In this document: piece by piece, positions 46,741-58,832 of the stretch
How the letters are laid out: each line of letters starts with the position of its first letter
Position numbering within the stretch: the first letter of the stretch is position 1
NCBI GenBank assembly: GCA_022495005.1
Contig: JAGYXB010000825.1
Location: forward strand, 1 to 64,000
Origin: Rhyacophila brunnea
Taxonomy: Eukaryota > Arthropoda > Insecta > Trichoptera > Rhyacophilidae
Direction of reading: 5' to 3'
DNA: 64,000 nucleotides
Notes under the pieces: model-generated
What the model saw: only the letters and a program-made list of their open reading frames with translations
Databases searched by the model: none
What the model was told of the DNA's origin: nothing
Made by a program: the position numbers and the translations under genes

Positions 46741-47202
46741 GTAAGAAAACATAAATGATACGGTGGGCCCTAAATAATAAACCTTTACTATTGTAACTCT
46801 GTGACATTCATTGATGAATTCCTTTGTAATTATTGTGAATACATACAAGCGATAGCTTAGAAGTGAAGTTACTTAACCGGAAAGTGAAAGTTATGATATC
46901 AAGTCCCATTCGGTTCAACATTTTTTCTAGATGTATAATATATTTCTGAGGTGTTTCAAATTTATGTTTATTTTTATAATAAACTGGATAGTTCAATAGT
47001 TTGAGTTAATCCAGCCGCGATTTGTGAACGGCCGCCTTCCATGACACTGTAAACGTATCGTCTGATAGAAAAGATTAATGCCACAATTCTTTATCCAGAG
47101 AGTTTTTGGATAACCGGCTACTTGGCAATTCGCTTTCTGTCGCTATTTATGAATTATCATAAAAACATTGTAGGTATATTGCTCCAGGATTTAAAAAAAA
47201 AT
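46741..47202. other. Spacer
   Basis: A unique-looking patch at 47008-47140 ('cgcgatttgtgaacggccgc') was seen, with no function assigned. Confidence 0.35.
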
Positions 47203-47555
47203 TGGTGTGTGTACTTATGTACGTGCGTTAGAAGTTATAGTTTTTTGGCGTAACAAAACAAAAACAAAGGGGATTAAGGGACATAAGGGATTGCAAATGG
47301 GCGACAGTAATAAATTCGCTGCCTAGGCAACGGAACAATTTTAAACTATAATATTATACTGTATAATCATCACGATTGGAGTATCATACTGTGGCGTAAT
47401 GGTAGTGCGTTCGGCTGATAAACGAACAATCGGTGTTTCGAATCCAATCGAGTGCGTTTATTTTTGTGTGAAAAAATAAATTATGTGTTACACGCCAAAA
47501 CTACACTATGATCTGATTTTCCAAATGCGCCTAAATAAGTATAGCTTCAAAAAAT
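47203..47555 (-). mobile_element. MITE family K, tRNA-like variant, inverted
   Basis: Begins 'ggtgtgtgtacttatgtacg' and 'tagaagttatag' and ends 'ctaaataagtatagcttcaa'. The middle holds 'tgtggcgtaatggtagtgcg' and 'ttcggctgataaacgaacaa', the sense tRNA-like sequence. Much of the usual right half is deleted. Confidence 0.75.
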
Positions 47556-48030
47556 GCTCGCGGACCATTGGTGACACATACCTGAACAGCTGTTTCGAGT
47601 TCGTAGATAGTGAAATCGGGAGCAAGACGTGTAAGGCATGTTTACGCCGAATCTTCGGGCTTTTCAGTTTTACCCCTCTCGTTCAATTTGAGTGCCGGCA
47701 TTATTGCGTTTTTCTACTGCACGTTTTGGGTTATATTGTATCTACGTGATATTTTTTCATACGTTTCAGGTTTCTTATTGTATTTATCCTTTTATTTTAG
47801 TTAACCATAAATATTTTAAACTGTGTTTATGAGCAGTATTACCAACGCAATAATAAATAACTAAATGATCCAATGAGGCGAGGAGGTATAGACGGTGAAC
47901 CAGGGAATATCACAGAGAGTTGAAAATAGTTTCATGACGAAAATTTGAGTAAGTTAAAAGCAAAATGGCTAATCTCCACCGCATAAACATACAGATGTCA
48001 GATATATGGATAAAACCATTCAGTTTTTAG
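47556..48030. other. Spacer, nothing recognised
   Basis: No supported feature. Confidence 0.4.
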
Positions 48031-48424
48031 TTTTTGAAGTTATAGTTCTTTTGGAGCGTTTGGTAGGGAGTGAAATTGAGAGCTGCGCACGCACACCGTT
48101 AAAAAGTGCGCGACAGTATGAAGTTAGCTGCGAATCAGTCAGCTGTATACTAACGTAAGTAACGATAGTTGCGTAAACAAATGATTAAACGTCAGAGTGA
48201 CAGTATTGTTTCTTTAAAAATAAAAACTACGAGAAATGATTATATAATTTAGTAATATAAGTTAAAGTGTATAGAAATAAACTAACGGCGTTCCAATAAG
48301 CGGCCATTTTTCTTGAGAAGATAATTAAGAGCTAGTCGAAGAATCTAGTTTATCACAAGTTTTGTTTTTGTTTTGTTACGCCAAAGAAGTATAACTTCCA
48401 ACGCGCGCACATAAGTACACACAT
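48031..48424 (+). mobile_element. MITE family K, standard copy
   Basis: Left 'tttttgaagttatagttctt', then 'gagagctgcgcacgcacacc' and 'ttagctgcgaatcagtcagc'. Right 'cgccaaagaagtataacttc' then 'caacgcgcgcac'. Complete ends with small internal deletions. Confidence 0.85.
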
Positions 48425-48469
48425 CGATTTTTTATATACTTATCTATATTAGCACGTAGTCAAGCCAGA

Positions 48470-48790
48470 CCAAACGTCACTTACTCGATGTGAAAAGAGG
48501 CTGCATAACCTTCGTATCTGTACGTTATTCCTAAAAACATACCCAATATCCACTGCAAGCATCTGCTCTCCAAGTTTTGTATATGATGACTTTCATGAGG
48601 TGTCACGATTTGCTGTCGTAAAGCAGAATCATCAGAATACATGCATCGAATAGTGACTTTCGATATCCGTCGCTAATAAAGGGAAATCTGGATTAGGACA
48701 TTTAAGTTAATGGCCCCACCAAACCACACCCGGTCTTAAACAGGCGTATCACTGGGCTCTACGGTTGATGTGAAGATTTTTTTAATTTAT
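48470..48790 (-). pseudogene. Possible decayed LINE fragment
   Basis: Minus-strand frames give 'NLESRCLQWILGMF', which resembles the 'LE.F..RCLR.ILGI' segment of non-LTR reverse-transcriptase C-termini. The rest is too degraded to classify. Confidence 0.4.
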
Positions 48791-49103
48791 TATTGAGAAT
48801 GTCTCAGGATCAGTTTCCCAAGACTGATTTCGCTATGCACTCAAATGTGACTTTAAGTTAAGAGTACCCATGGGAGAGATGAGCACGTAGAAGCAAAATG
48901 ATTTTTTTTAGTAAGTAACAAAAGCTAATACAAAATTACCAAACGTTAGGACAGGTACTACATATTGTCTTTCCTTGCATTGATGTTCAAATCGATAAGA
49001 GATAAATTGATCTATGCACACGATTTTCTTTTCTTTTATTTTGTTAACTGTCAATTATTCATGGTGGAATTGCATTGTATTGTTGTTTAATTTAATAAAA
49101 CGA
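48791..49103. other. Spacer
   Basis: No supported feature. Confidence 0.4.
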
Positions 49104-49350
49104 AATTTTTTTGTAGTACTTATTCCACTTTTAATCAATAAATTAGGACCGGTTTCGTCCGCCTCAGAGGGACATTTTTAACTGAATACATTTTTTTTAA
49201 AACAATATCTTATAATATTTCTGTCGCTTTGGATTTTGTTTGATAAATATTGTTTAAAAAAAATGTATTCAGTTGAAAATGTCCTTCTAAAGCGGACGAA
49301 ACCGGTTCTAATTTATTGATTAAAAGTGGAATAAGTACTACAAAAAAATT
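49104..49350. mobile_element. Foldback MITE, 247 bp
   Basis: Arms 'ttgtagtacttattccactt' with 'accggtttcgtccgcc', and 'gcggacgaaaccggttctaa' with 'aagtggaataagtactacaa', pair almost perfectly over about 100 bp. A short asymmetric loop lies near 49210-49240. No coding capacity. Confidence 0.8.
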
Positions 49351-49974
49351 GAGTTTATTCACACGATGTCTAGATCTAGACTGTAGAGATATGGTATGCT
49401 GACATAACCTGGAAAGATGGAAAAAAACTGCCGAGCAACCGTGTGCTTCGACTAAGAAGCGGATATAAACTAGGAAGAAGATATTGATATGATATACTTA
49501 GTTACTTTGATATATATTTAATTTAAAAATAAATTACTTATGTATGTAGTTTGATTTGAACATTAAAATAAGAAGCTACATTTAAAAATGGGATAAGCGT
49601 TTTTGCCTTTAATGTACTTATTTGGTAAGTTTTTTAACGTCTCCGCTGCATTATTTTAGATAAAAGTGATACGATAATATTATCAAATTATTTATTTATG
49701 ACTAGTTGAAAAGCCAATATAAAGATCACGAATATACGAAATTGCTTCGGGTGACGATATATTCCACCTATTCCATCGAGGATGAGTATAGGTGGACGTT
49801 GTTTTATAAATTCTTAAAATAGGGTCTGCTTAACTCATCCGGTGTACTTCCTTGTACCTATCTAATAATATATTTTTTGTATTTACACATTTCTACTGTT
49901 TAATAACATACTATCTATCTCTATACTGATCTATCTCTTTTTTTATGTAATACTGTTATATATTTCTTTGTCAT
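49351..49974. other. Spacer
   Basis: AT-rich; nothing recognised. Confidence 0.4.
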
Positions 49975-50062
49975 GTTGTGAACGTCTTAAACTTATAATT
50001 TGTAATGTCCACAATATGTTAAAAATAAATAAATTGAAAATTGAAATTAAATTGAATATATT
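49975..50062 (+). mobile_element. LINE 3' tail, L3 family, direct orientation
   Basis: 'catgttgtgaacgtcttaaa' and 'cttataatttgtaatgtcca' followed by 'aataaataaattgaaaattg', the L3 3' terminus with its simple repeat. Confidence 0.7.
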
Positions 50063-50296
50063 ATCTACATTTTCGTTAATTATTAGAAATTTATGCTCGC
50101 ATATATAACTTGTGAAGGACTAAGGAATGTGCCTCATATAAAATAATATATAGATTGCCGAAAGTTGAATAGACTGAATGTCTTGCGTATGTAAAATAAT
50201 TATTTTGACAATAATTAATAATTATCGAAGTTACCCAAATGGTCAGAATGTCTTTCATGTTTTGAAAACTGTTTCTCGTTATCTCAAGGAACCATC
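50063..50296. other. Spacer
   Basis: No supported feature. Confidence 0.4.
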
Positions 50297-50825
50297 AACA
50301 TCATCATCATCAAGGGCGCAATAACTCGGTGTGGGTCCTGGCCTCCTCCAACAGCTCCCTCCACCTGTCCCTATCCAGTGTAGCCGCTTTCCAATTCGGT
50401 ACCCCCAGAATACGGCAGTCACTGGAAGCTCCATTCCACCAGCGAATCTTTGGCCCGCCTCTTCTTCTACGCCCCATTGGATTGCTCGACATCACTCTCT
50501 TTGACAGTGCACATGACCTAGCCATCGCAGTCTCCCAATCTTAATTAATTGAACTGCGCTGCAATCTTCGTGCAGCCCGTAGTGCTCAGCATTATATATT
50601 CTCCTCCAATTGGTGCTGTCCTTGATCGGTCCATATATACGGCGGAGAATTTTTCTTTCAAAAATGTTCAGGGCTCGTTCATTTCGCAGAGTTAATGTCC
50701 AGGTGTCCGATGCGTAGGTGAGCACTGGCTTTACAAGTGTCTTGTTAAGAGTGCTTTTAGTTCGGCGAGATAGTATGCATTTATTCGCAGACATGATTCT
50801 CTTGTTGATTTCTTCCATAATATCA
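50297..50825 (-). pseudogene. RTE-like LINE 3' end
   Basis: The minus strand first encodes 'MEEINKRIMSANKCILSRRT', 'LVKPVLTYASDTWTLTLRNE', 'ALNIFERKILRRIYGPIKDS' and 'LIKIGRLRWLGHVHC'. It then shifts frame (a small deletion near 50500 compared with 13110-13130) into 'GRRRRGGPKIRWWNGASSDC' and 'LGVPNWKAATLDRDRWRELL', ending 'ARTHTELLRP'. The 'catcatcatcatc' tail begins at 50297. Same family as 12914-13360. Homology to RTE-type elements is from the motif order; inactive by frameshift. Confidence 0.85.
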
Positions 50826-51457
50826 TTATGTCGAAGTTACAAGAGATCCAAGGTATATCAAGGAACCATCACATAATATAAATAAAATATTCACATATAT
50901 TTAATTACTATATATTTTTTCAGTACGAATAACAGTAATGATATTTTCATATAACATAATAATATTATGATGTCATTAGAAATAATATTTTTATAATTGG
51001 AACTACGCAAATGACCCGTGCGAATGTCAGGCTTCAAAATTTGAAAAATTTAAACCTATATAAGTACAGTATCTTAGAATGTTTGGTAAAAAGCTGTGCA
51101 TGCATAGAAAAAAAGTACATATTACAAATAAATACAACATACTGGTGTAATATATTGTATTTTTTTCTTGCACAACATATGATAAGTCTTATCGCAACAT
51201 ATTGCGTAAAAACGCAAAGATAAACGTGTAGGTACTTACAAACTACATACTGTGCCTTATTTATGATATTTTGATCGCGGAGTACTGCTGAACTTTGGCT
51301 TTTCGTATTTACATTCATTTTAAGAAACAAAACAAAATATTCTAATGTGATTTATTTTAAAAAGCACATCTTTAGAATACAATCTTCAAACAGTCTTGAC
51401 AGTCTTTTTTATAACTAGAAATAACACAATATATTATATTATATATATATTTTTTAA
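50826..51457. other. Spacer, nothing recognised
   Basis: AT-rich with a short TA run near 51437-51452. Confidence 0.4.
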
Positions 51458-51500
51458 ATATTAATAACCATGCCCTTGCTTTTTAGTACTAGGTGGTTGG
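51458..51500 (-). mobile_element. SINE A tail fragment
   Basis: 'ttaataaccatgcccttgct' followed by 'ttttagtac' matches the SINE A 3' end at 11775-11805. Confidence 0.5.
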
Positions 51501-51505
51501 GTGGG

Positions 51506-51997
51506 TTAGTTGCATTGATGCTGGACTAATTCTGTTCCTCCATTTATATCTTTAATTTTCTTTATGGCTAGGATAAAATTTTTTGTGTAGTGTTCTTGTG
51601 TTGTTCTATTGCTTAGTACTTCGTGAGGCTTTTGGAGGTCAATTTCATGATGATGCTGTCTACACCGAGTCTTGAGAGTCCATCGCTCCCTTTCAAGTAT
51701 AGGGCAGTCGTTGATGACATGCCACACAGTTTGAAATGTGTTGCCGTCATATGGACACCAGTCATCATCCGTCAATTTAAATCTTTTTAGATAAGCTCGC
51801 ACCGCTCCGTGGCCTGTTCGTATCTGTGCGAGTTCGTGTGATATTTTTATGTTCCTGATATATATATATATTATATTGCACATGAAACGTTCTGACAGAA
51901 TTATCAGTAGCCTATCACACGCTGCGATTTGTATTTTGCATAATGTCTGTAAAGGATATCCTACGATAACACGTAGCGTGTGATGACCTGATGCCAC
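51506..51997 (-). pseudogene. C-terminal end of an R1/Jockey-group LINE ORF2
   Basis: A 163-codon frame. Residues about 48-110 carry 'ELAQIRTGHGAVRAYLKRFK', 'DDDWCPYDGNTFQTVWHVIN' and 'DCPILERERW', the post-reverse-transcriptase cysteine-histidine segment common to R1, Jockey and related LINEs. In the usual pattern C-x-C...H....C the second cysteine is missing (CPY). The N-terminal 45 residues are unrelated AT-rich sequence ending in a TA run, so only about 51506-51856 is LINE. It lacks the polymerase and cannot be active. Confidence 0.75.
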
Positions 51998-52239
51998 TCG
52001 TTACAAATTTTAAAAAGTCCACAGCTTGCCAGTGCTACTGAACAGTAACTGTTTTTACTAATATACTACTTTTCACGCCTCATAATATCCCTGTACATTA
52101 ATAATGTCGAGACATTCCGCGGACTGATTCGGGTTAAGAAAACTTTTTAAAGTGTGTCTCTGAAAAGATTAAAATATTTTATAAAACACTTTATTTAGGG
52201 AAGCCAACTATTAAAAATAATTCTAGTAAAATATTTTAT
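51998..52239. other. Spacer
   Basis: No supported feature. Confidence 0.4.
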
Positions 52240-52410
52240 TTTACCATATCCGATCCTAAGATGATCATAATATGGACCTCCAAAAAGTGGAGGTTGTAAT
52301 AACAGGTTTTTGTTTTTACGAGAAATATATGTAAGCCACTTGCTCAACCTATTAGGTCCATACTCTGACTCATACACAAATTGAAAAACAATATATTGTG
52401 TACTTGCCAG
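52240..52410 (-). mobile_element. SINE family B, head missing
   Basis: 'caatttgtgtatgagtcaga' (minus strand), 'tggacctaataggttgagca' and the 3' part 'aggatcggatatggt'. The tRNA-like head is absent beyond 'aagtacac'. Confidence 0.75.
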
Positions 52411-53524
52411 ATCCAGAACATCCAGAACATCCATCTGAACCTGGGACTCACTACATAAGTAAAATAACCGCTGTATTATTATATCTCCATAAGACATATT
52501 ACATAAACCTTAGACTATAGATACACCTAGACGCCACCCATTGAATTGCTAAATGAAGCTGCGTGCCGTGCGTTTGGTTTGTGAGCGAGCGAACGCATTC
52601 GTATTTAAAAATGTTCGAGACCATAGACCATTTCGCTAGTGCCCTCCCAAAGTGCTCGATCAAAGATCTACATAAACAGTTATGTCCAATACATCTGTTT
52701 TAAACATATACTGATAGTCGTTACAAAAAAACAGCACATGTGCATGGTTTTCTAATGGCATTTTTTCTTATACTACTATCCATTAAAAGTAACTAAATCT
52801 CATAAATTAAATGCCACATTATATAATTTAAAAAAAATGCATATATCTTGGGTAGTAAACAATGAATATTGATCAGTAATTGGAGAACTGGAGTAAAAGT
52901 ACGCTAAGTGAGGTACAAATAAAAATTTTGAGATAATAAGATCAATAAACATATAGATAAAATTACGCGAAACAAAAATAAACAAGCGAATCCAATTTGT
53001 AGGGATTATTTTTTAAGTTAGTAATAATGAATAAAATAACAAGGATTTTCCTCTCTCGTGAACTTAAAAAACAAAGTACAGAAATCGGTTGAATCCCAAA
53101 GACAGTTGCAAAGCTTTGAAGTCCTTATTTTATCGTTATAATATCAAAAATGAAACAACAGCATTTTTCCAAAACCTGAGTTTATATATTTTTCATAAAA
53201 TACTTAAGTTACATAATGAGATTTTTATTAATACTGATTTTATTTCATTTCATTCAATTTATTTCTTATTTGTTTGATATTTTTAAAGCTCATATATCGT
53301 AGATAAGTAATACATACTTTTTATATTAATAACTGCAATCTCTATAAAAACGAATTCAATGTTATATTATTTGAATTTAAACTGGATTCAATATATTCTT
53401 TGGATTTAAATGGATGAGTTATCCAATTTCTGTCCAATTTAAGAAATAACTCTCACTTTTAACTAGAATTGGTAATATTGTTATACACAGATATATTTTT
53501 GTGAAATATCTATCCTAAAACGTT
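52411..53524. other. Spacer, nothing recognised
   Basis: AT-rich DNA. A GC-richer patch at 52525-52670 has no assigned feature. Confidence 0.35.
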
Positions 53525-53640
53525 CTCTGATCTTTGATATAGATGAATTTATGAAGAAATTGTCATGAGATCAATGCTGGAACGGGGTGCACTTGTGCTC
53601 CTGAATAAAATATTCAAGAATGACGCTCCACCATCCCTGA
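53525..53640 (+). pseudogene. Short RTE-type LINE fragment
   Basis: 'MRSMLERGALVLLNKIFKND' resembles the region aligned to 'TRLASSAFGRLNSIFKSD' at 27550-27610. The fragment is only about 110 bp and is cut on the right by MITE T at 53651. Confidence 0.5.
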
Positions 53641-53650
53641 ACTCACTCAG

Positions 53651-54238
53651 CAGTGGCAAGGGGTGGAAGTAGGCTTTTAAGATTCGACATAAATAGTACA
53701 CACTGCCAACTCAGTCGGTGATATTTATTTGTTTTCATTGAACTAAGAATACAATTTGCAGATGATGCTGGTTAGTTTTTAAAATTCAATTAGGTAAGCG
53801 CTGTCAACCAAACCATAATAGTTTAGGTAAGCTATGGGCGATCCGACAAAAATAGTATTTACATTTTCAGTCATACTTATTTATTTTCGTAGGAATAAGA
53901 ATACAGTCATAACAGATGGTGTTGTTAGTTTTTTTTTAATTCATTATGCCTTGCCTAAACCAAATCATAATCGATAAAAAATATTCTTCTATCTATAAAA
54001 TATCTAAAATGTGTGATTTAATGGAATAATTTTAGATATTTTATAGATATGCGAATATCTTTTGACTAATATCTACAACGGCTTAGTTGGACAACGTTTA
54101 ATTGGATTTTAATGACTAATAAACACTATCTAATCGTTGTAGTCGTAGTTCAATGAAAACAAATACATTTGCCTGGCACAGTTTAATGTGCACTATTTGT
54201 GTCGGATCTTAACAGCCTACCCCCACCCTTCGCCAATG
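53651..54238 (-). mobile_element. MITE family T, full-length copy, inverted
   Basis: Left end 'cagtggcaaggggtggaagt' with 'aggcttttaagattcgacat'. Right end 'gtgcactatttgtgtcggat' with 'cttaacagcctacccccacc' and 'cttcgccaatg'. The inverted repeats are about 55 bp. The interior aligns in reverse complement with 3206-3803. The right end is the closest intact transposon relative of the satellite monomer. Confidence 0.85.
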
Positions 54239-55147
54239 CCCCTAAGTATAAAGTAATTACAAAATGTATTCTTGAAGTACTAACGAACTAATTAATAAAC
54301 ATATTGGACATAACTTGCATGAGTCAAAATATAAATAAATGGCTAAAAAAAACTATTAAAAGTGTTGTTTGTGTAACGTGGGAAGTCTTTGAAGTTGAAA
54401 TAGGTATGCCATATTGCTCAATGAACAGATAGAAATATCTCATCATCTAGTGGTAACAATTATATATTAAAATACGTATCTAAAAAGCGACGAAAAACCC
54501 TTTGGATCAATGAGATAATCGAGTTAATAAACTTGTTGCCGATTCGGATTTTTACTGTTCAATTTTTTTCCGTACGGTCAAAACCGTATAATATGAAAGG
54601 AGGGTTACGGTAAGCTGAGTGCACACCGATTACTCTTTTAATCGTGGAAAAAATCTGGAAACTATAAAACTGTATACTTATTACTTCTCTAGTCAAATTT
54701 AGTTTTTGTAATGTGTGGTTTATCATTATGATATATTATTAAAACATAGCAATATTGCAATCGTGTTGTTAGATAATTGCATTATCGTCGAAAAGCATGG
54801 CGCGCGTTAGTCGCAAGGAGTGTATCACGCCACGTCAACTGAATTTCTCGTCGCATCCTCGCCAAGACGATAGTCTCAGACCACAGGCGATAGAATGTTG
54901 TGTGTGGGGGGGCAAGTAGGGGATGCGCAAAAGCTCCGGGGGGATATCACCGTAATGACATTTTCCTACACGCCGACGACGTCTTGTTTGATCTTGTCGC
55001 ATGTGGTGGCGGGGGTGAGATACGGCGGGAGAAATGAGGGTGGTTACGGGGGTAGTTCATCTTCAAATTGATAGAAAACAAAAGATTGAGACTAATAGCT
55101 GTAAAGATGCAATGTCAAAATGGGGAAAATAAATAGGTATTAAATTT
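54239..55147. other. Spacer with a GC-rich patch
   Basis: 54790-55045 is GC-rich ('catgtggtggcgggggtgag', 'cacgccgacgacgtcttg') and unlike any family in the window. No splice-bounded frame, and no function assigned. Confidence 0.35.
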
Positions 55148-55532
55148 TTTTAAAGTTATACTTCTTTTGGGGCGTTTGGTAGGGAGTGAAATTGAGAGCT
55201 GCGCGCGCACACCGTTACGAAAGTGCGCGACAGTATGAAGTTAGCTGTGAATCAATCTGCTGTATACAAACGCAAGTTTGATACCAGAATTCTTCCACGA
55301 ATTTATTATTGTCGGCCATTTGCAATTCCTTACGTAGACAAACAATTAAACGTCAGAGTGACAGTTGTTACTTTAAAAATAAAAACAACGAGAAATAATT
55401 ATATAATTTAGTAATATAAGTTAAAGTGTGTAGAAATAAACCAACGGCACTCCAATAAGCGGCTCTTTTTCTTGAGTGTGTAATTTACCAAGATAATTAA
55501 GAGCTAGTCGAACGATCTGGGTTATCACAAGT
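55148..55532 (+). mobile_element. MITE family K, right-truncated
   Basis: Left end 'taaagttatacttcttttgg' with 'gagagctgcgcgcgcacacc'. Sequence follows the standard K copy but stops after 'gatctgggttatcacaag', losing the right terminal repeat. Confidence 0.8.
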
Positions 55533-55734
55533 ATTTTAGATATATATAGTCCAACTATAGTAAAAACGATTTGGTAAATTATTGTTGTCAATATTTATAA
55601 TATTAAAAGGTTAGTATATACAATAGATTCGATCGTTTTGCGGCTGATTTTGTCATAGTTGATAAAAAAATGTAGTTTTATTGACGTGAAACCTTGCCAG
55701 GAAACTTTATAACAACATCGTTAATTTTTTGTCA
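55533..55734. other. Spacer
   Basis: No supported feature. Confidence 0.4.
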
Positions 55735-55830
55735 CACTGTTTTACTTTCGGGACTCGAACCCGCGTTCACTTGGGTTTGCGCCAATGTGCACTGCCAATT
55801 ATTAAACTATGTGCGTGCTGTGCTATCTTC
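55735..55830 (-). mobile_element. SINE D-like tRNA head
   Basis: On the minus strand 'ggcgcaaacccaagtgaacg' then B box 'gggttcgagtcccg'. The 'gcgcaaacccaag' block is shared with the SINE D head at 61845. A canonical tRNA fold could not be built. Confidence 0.5.
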
Positions 55831-56450
55831 ATTACTAAATGTTCTGATTTATTCGTAGAAAAGAGATAGTTTACTCATTAAAGTATAAGTCCATTTTTTT
55901 AGATAAATTATATCTGGGATGATTTATCAAGTAGGTACTCATTTTCTACTGGGAATAATATAATAGTTAACTCCCTAAGTGAATCTCTTCAACGAGAATA
56001 TAAATAACTCGTACAGATTAATAGATCCCAGCGGGTGTGTCATCAAATTATACTTTATCTTGATAAAATTGGGAAAAAAGCTTAAATTCATGAACTTTTA
56101 AGATAAACAAAAAAATCATAATATTTTAACGTTCATCACGAAATACCCCTGTGGGTAACATTACGTTTGAAATGTATCCGCGGCATTATTTGACTTTCTA
56201 CCTTATTTGTCAGCGTTATCGTGTAACGAAATGTACTTGATTCAATGAAGCAGCGAAGGCACATATTTCTTTGATAAGCCAAGGCCCCCATATTGTATTA
56301 TTATATTTACCCAGTGGAACAAATTTATGTATAAAATTATAATGAGCAGTTAGCATATGTATCTTTATGTAAACATGTCAAAGCAAAATATTAAGATAAA
56401 ATAAATTATGCCCACATTTTCTATAATATATTCTAAATAACTTTCTAAAC
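55831..56450. other. Spacer
   Basis: AT-rich; nothing recognised. Confidence 0.4.
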
Positions 56451-56690
56451 ACCCACGATGGTCGCGTGGCTAAAGCGCCGGTCTATAGTGTCCCAGGTTT
56501 GAATCCTGGGTCTGACAAGTACACATATTGTTTTTCAATTTGTGTATGATTCAGAGTATGGACCTAATAGGTTGAGCAAGTGGCTGAAATCCATTTCTCG
56601 TAAAAATAAAATCTGTTAATACAAACCTTCACTCTTGGAGGTCCATATGATCCTATTAGGATCGGAAATGGTTGAAAAAATATCATAATA
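56451..56690 (+). mobile_element. tRNA-derived SINE, family B, near full length
   Basis: Head 'cacgatggtcgcgtggctaa' with B box 'ggtttgaatcctgggt', body 'tgtttttcaatttgtgtatg' and 'ggacctaataggttgagcaa', 3' part 'cctattaggatcggaaatgg'. The pol III boxes look intact. Confidence 0.85.
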
Positions 56691-56790
56691 TATATAATAT
56701 AAGGTGATTCACCCTTTTTCTTCGCTGTCTCGACGAAAATGTGTGTTTTTAAAACATGGATGATGAAACTGATTACATAAATAAAAAAAT

Positions 56791-57117
56791 CTGTGTGTGT
56801 ACTTATGTACGCGCGTAAGAAGTGTTATACTTTTTTGGCGTAAAAAAACAAAAACAACACTTGTGATAACCTAGATTCTTCAACTAGCTCTTAATTATCT
56901 TGTTATTTCTCGATGTTTTTTATTTTTGAAAGTAACAACTACTGCCACTGACGTTTAATCATTTTGTTTACGTAAGGAAACGGAACAATTCTACCACCAA
57001 ACTTGCGTTTGTATACATCTGAATGATTCGCAGCTATTTTCATACTGTTGTAACGGTGTGCGCGCGCAGCTCTCAATTTCACTCTTGCCCCAAAAGAAGT
57101 ATAACTTCAAAAAATGT
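56791..57117 (-). mobile_element. MITE family K, inverted, shortened
   Basis: 'ctgtgtgtgtacttatgtac' at one end and 'ccaaaagaagtataacttca' at the other, with 'gtgtgcgcgcgcagctctca' as the standard left half. An internal deletion around 56900-56930 removes part of the usual sequence. Confidence 0.8.
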
Positions 57118-57308
57118 TACAATATCGCTCCAAAGCAAATTATATTTGTTTCCACAGTGTATTTATATAAGTAATAGCTGTTAAACTTTCGAAAAACCCA
57201 TTCAGTTTTTACACCGGATTCAACTTAAAGTCTCTAATTTACAAAGTCGCTGAGAAATTATTATTGCGGTGGAATAATTTGATACATTAAAAATAGATAG
57301 CGTACACT
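57118..57308. other. Spacer
   Basis: No supported feature. Confidence 0.4.
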
Positions 57309-57550
57309 CACGGTGACCGCGCGGCATAAGCATTGGACTATCACGCCGTGGGTTTCGGGTTCGAATCCTGGGTCTGGCAAGTACACATATTGTTTTTCAA
57401 TTTGTGTGTGAGTCAGGGTATGGACCTAATAGGTTGAGCAAGTGGCTGATATCCATTTCTCGTAAAAAACAAAATCTGTTAATACAAACCTCTACCCTGT
57501 GGAGGCCCATATGATCCTATTAGGATCGGACATGGTCGGAAAAAAATAGA
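57309..57550 (+). mobile_element. tRNA-derived SINE, family B, near full length
   Basis: Head 'ctcacggtgaccgcgcggca' with B box 'gggttcgaatcctgg', body as at 56451, and 3' part 'attaggatcggacatggtcg'. Same orientation as the copy 860 bp upstream, with a K element between. Confidence 0.85.
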
Positions 57551-58829
57551 TATTTGATCGCTAATATACTGACAGCTACAATAGTAAACTGTTTGTAGAA
57601 AATAATTTTGTTGTATATTTAAATAAATGGTAATAATTTTAACGAAATATGCAATCAAAACTCTTCATTTATTGCGAATAGGTCACCGCATTGCATTCAA
57701 AGATAATCAATAAAAAGCATTACAATATACCAATGCCAGTCCAGACTTAACACGCATGTTAAACAAATGACCACTAATACAAACACTGCATAATAAACTG
57801 TTTACAAACATTTATATTGTTGGTACAAATGCTGTTATTACAAATTATTGTATTCTGTTATAGATAGACAACATCATTCAGGTACAGATATTCTGTTGAG
57901 CATAAGGCGATTGCTTTTTAGTGAAAAAGTTTTCACTGAAAGGTTACCTACTTGAAAAGATAAAACTATGTTAATATTATTATATTATGTTTTTTTAATA
58001 ATTTTAAATTAGGAACGTTTGATTAAAATATAACATGTTAAATTACAATAATAAATAGTTTTCTGTATGTAGTACTTATATAATATTTTGTATGAAAAAC
58101 ATTATTCAAACTTGGTCAATCGAAATTTAAATGAATTTTTTTTTTTATTTCTCCAAATATTAAAAAATACAAAGTTCAATCAATAGGGAATATTATTATT
58201 CTCCATATTTTTTTACAATATGTATCTTTTAAATGTATATTAAACCTTGTGGAAGTCATGGTGCAAGAGCTGTTTTGCCCAAATTTGAAAACAGATCTAT
58301 TTGTTTGTCGTGTTTTTTATAAAGTTTCGTAATTTAGAAAAAAAATATAAATACGTGCTACGTAAGTTTTAAAAAAATATATTTTTTTTAGTACCTTGTA
58401 ACTGACTACTTTTAATAGTTGGCTGGACTTTTCAGTGGACTGTAATATGACGGGAATGATTTAGATTCTGAGGGAGAGGGGGGGTGTTATACAGAGATTC
58501 CAGGCTCTGACGTTTAATATTGATAAGACGAGCGCGCTGGGCTGGCTCCTTGTTATTATTATTACTCTCACGCTACAACTTCTTGCTGAGTCATTCTGTA
58601 GTTTATTAAAGATATGGTAGGGTAATGAGTTTATGATTGTTTATAAATTAGGCTGATTTACATTAGTAACGCGTAATTGAATTACTTAATTGATAACGCT
58701 AGTGTCAACCGAGTGCATGTGTTGACGCGTTTGTGGTCTGAAGAAAACTGAATTGTTTGTAAGATGCCTGGACCTACTAAAAACATTCTGTGGGTAGTAG
58801 AGGTGGGAAAATTGGTTTATTTTTAAGAC
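57551..58829. other. Spacer, nothing recognised
   Basis: AT-rich. A GC-richer patch at 58470-58560 was noted without a feature. Confidence 0.4.
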
Positions 58830-58832
58830 TAA

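Noticed and set aside
47388..47455. Possible functional tRNA with GAT-like anticodon loop
   Set aside because: It lies inside a K element, the acceptor stem is poor, and an inverted relative is at 35270-35345.
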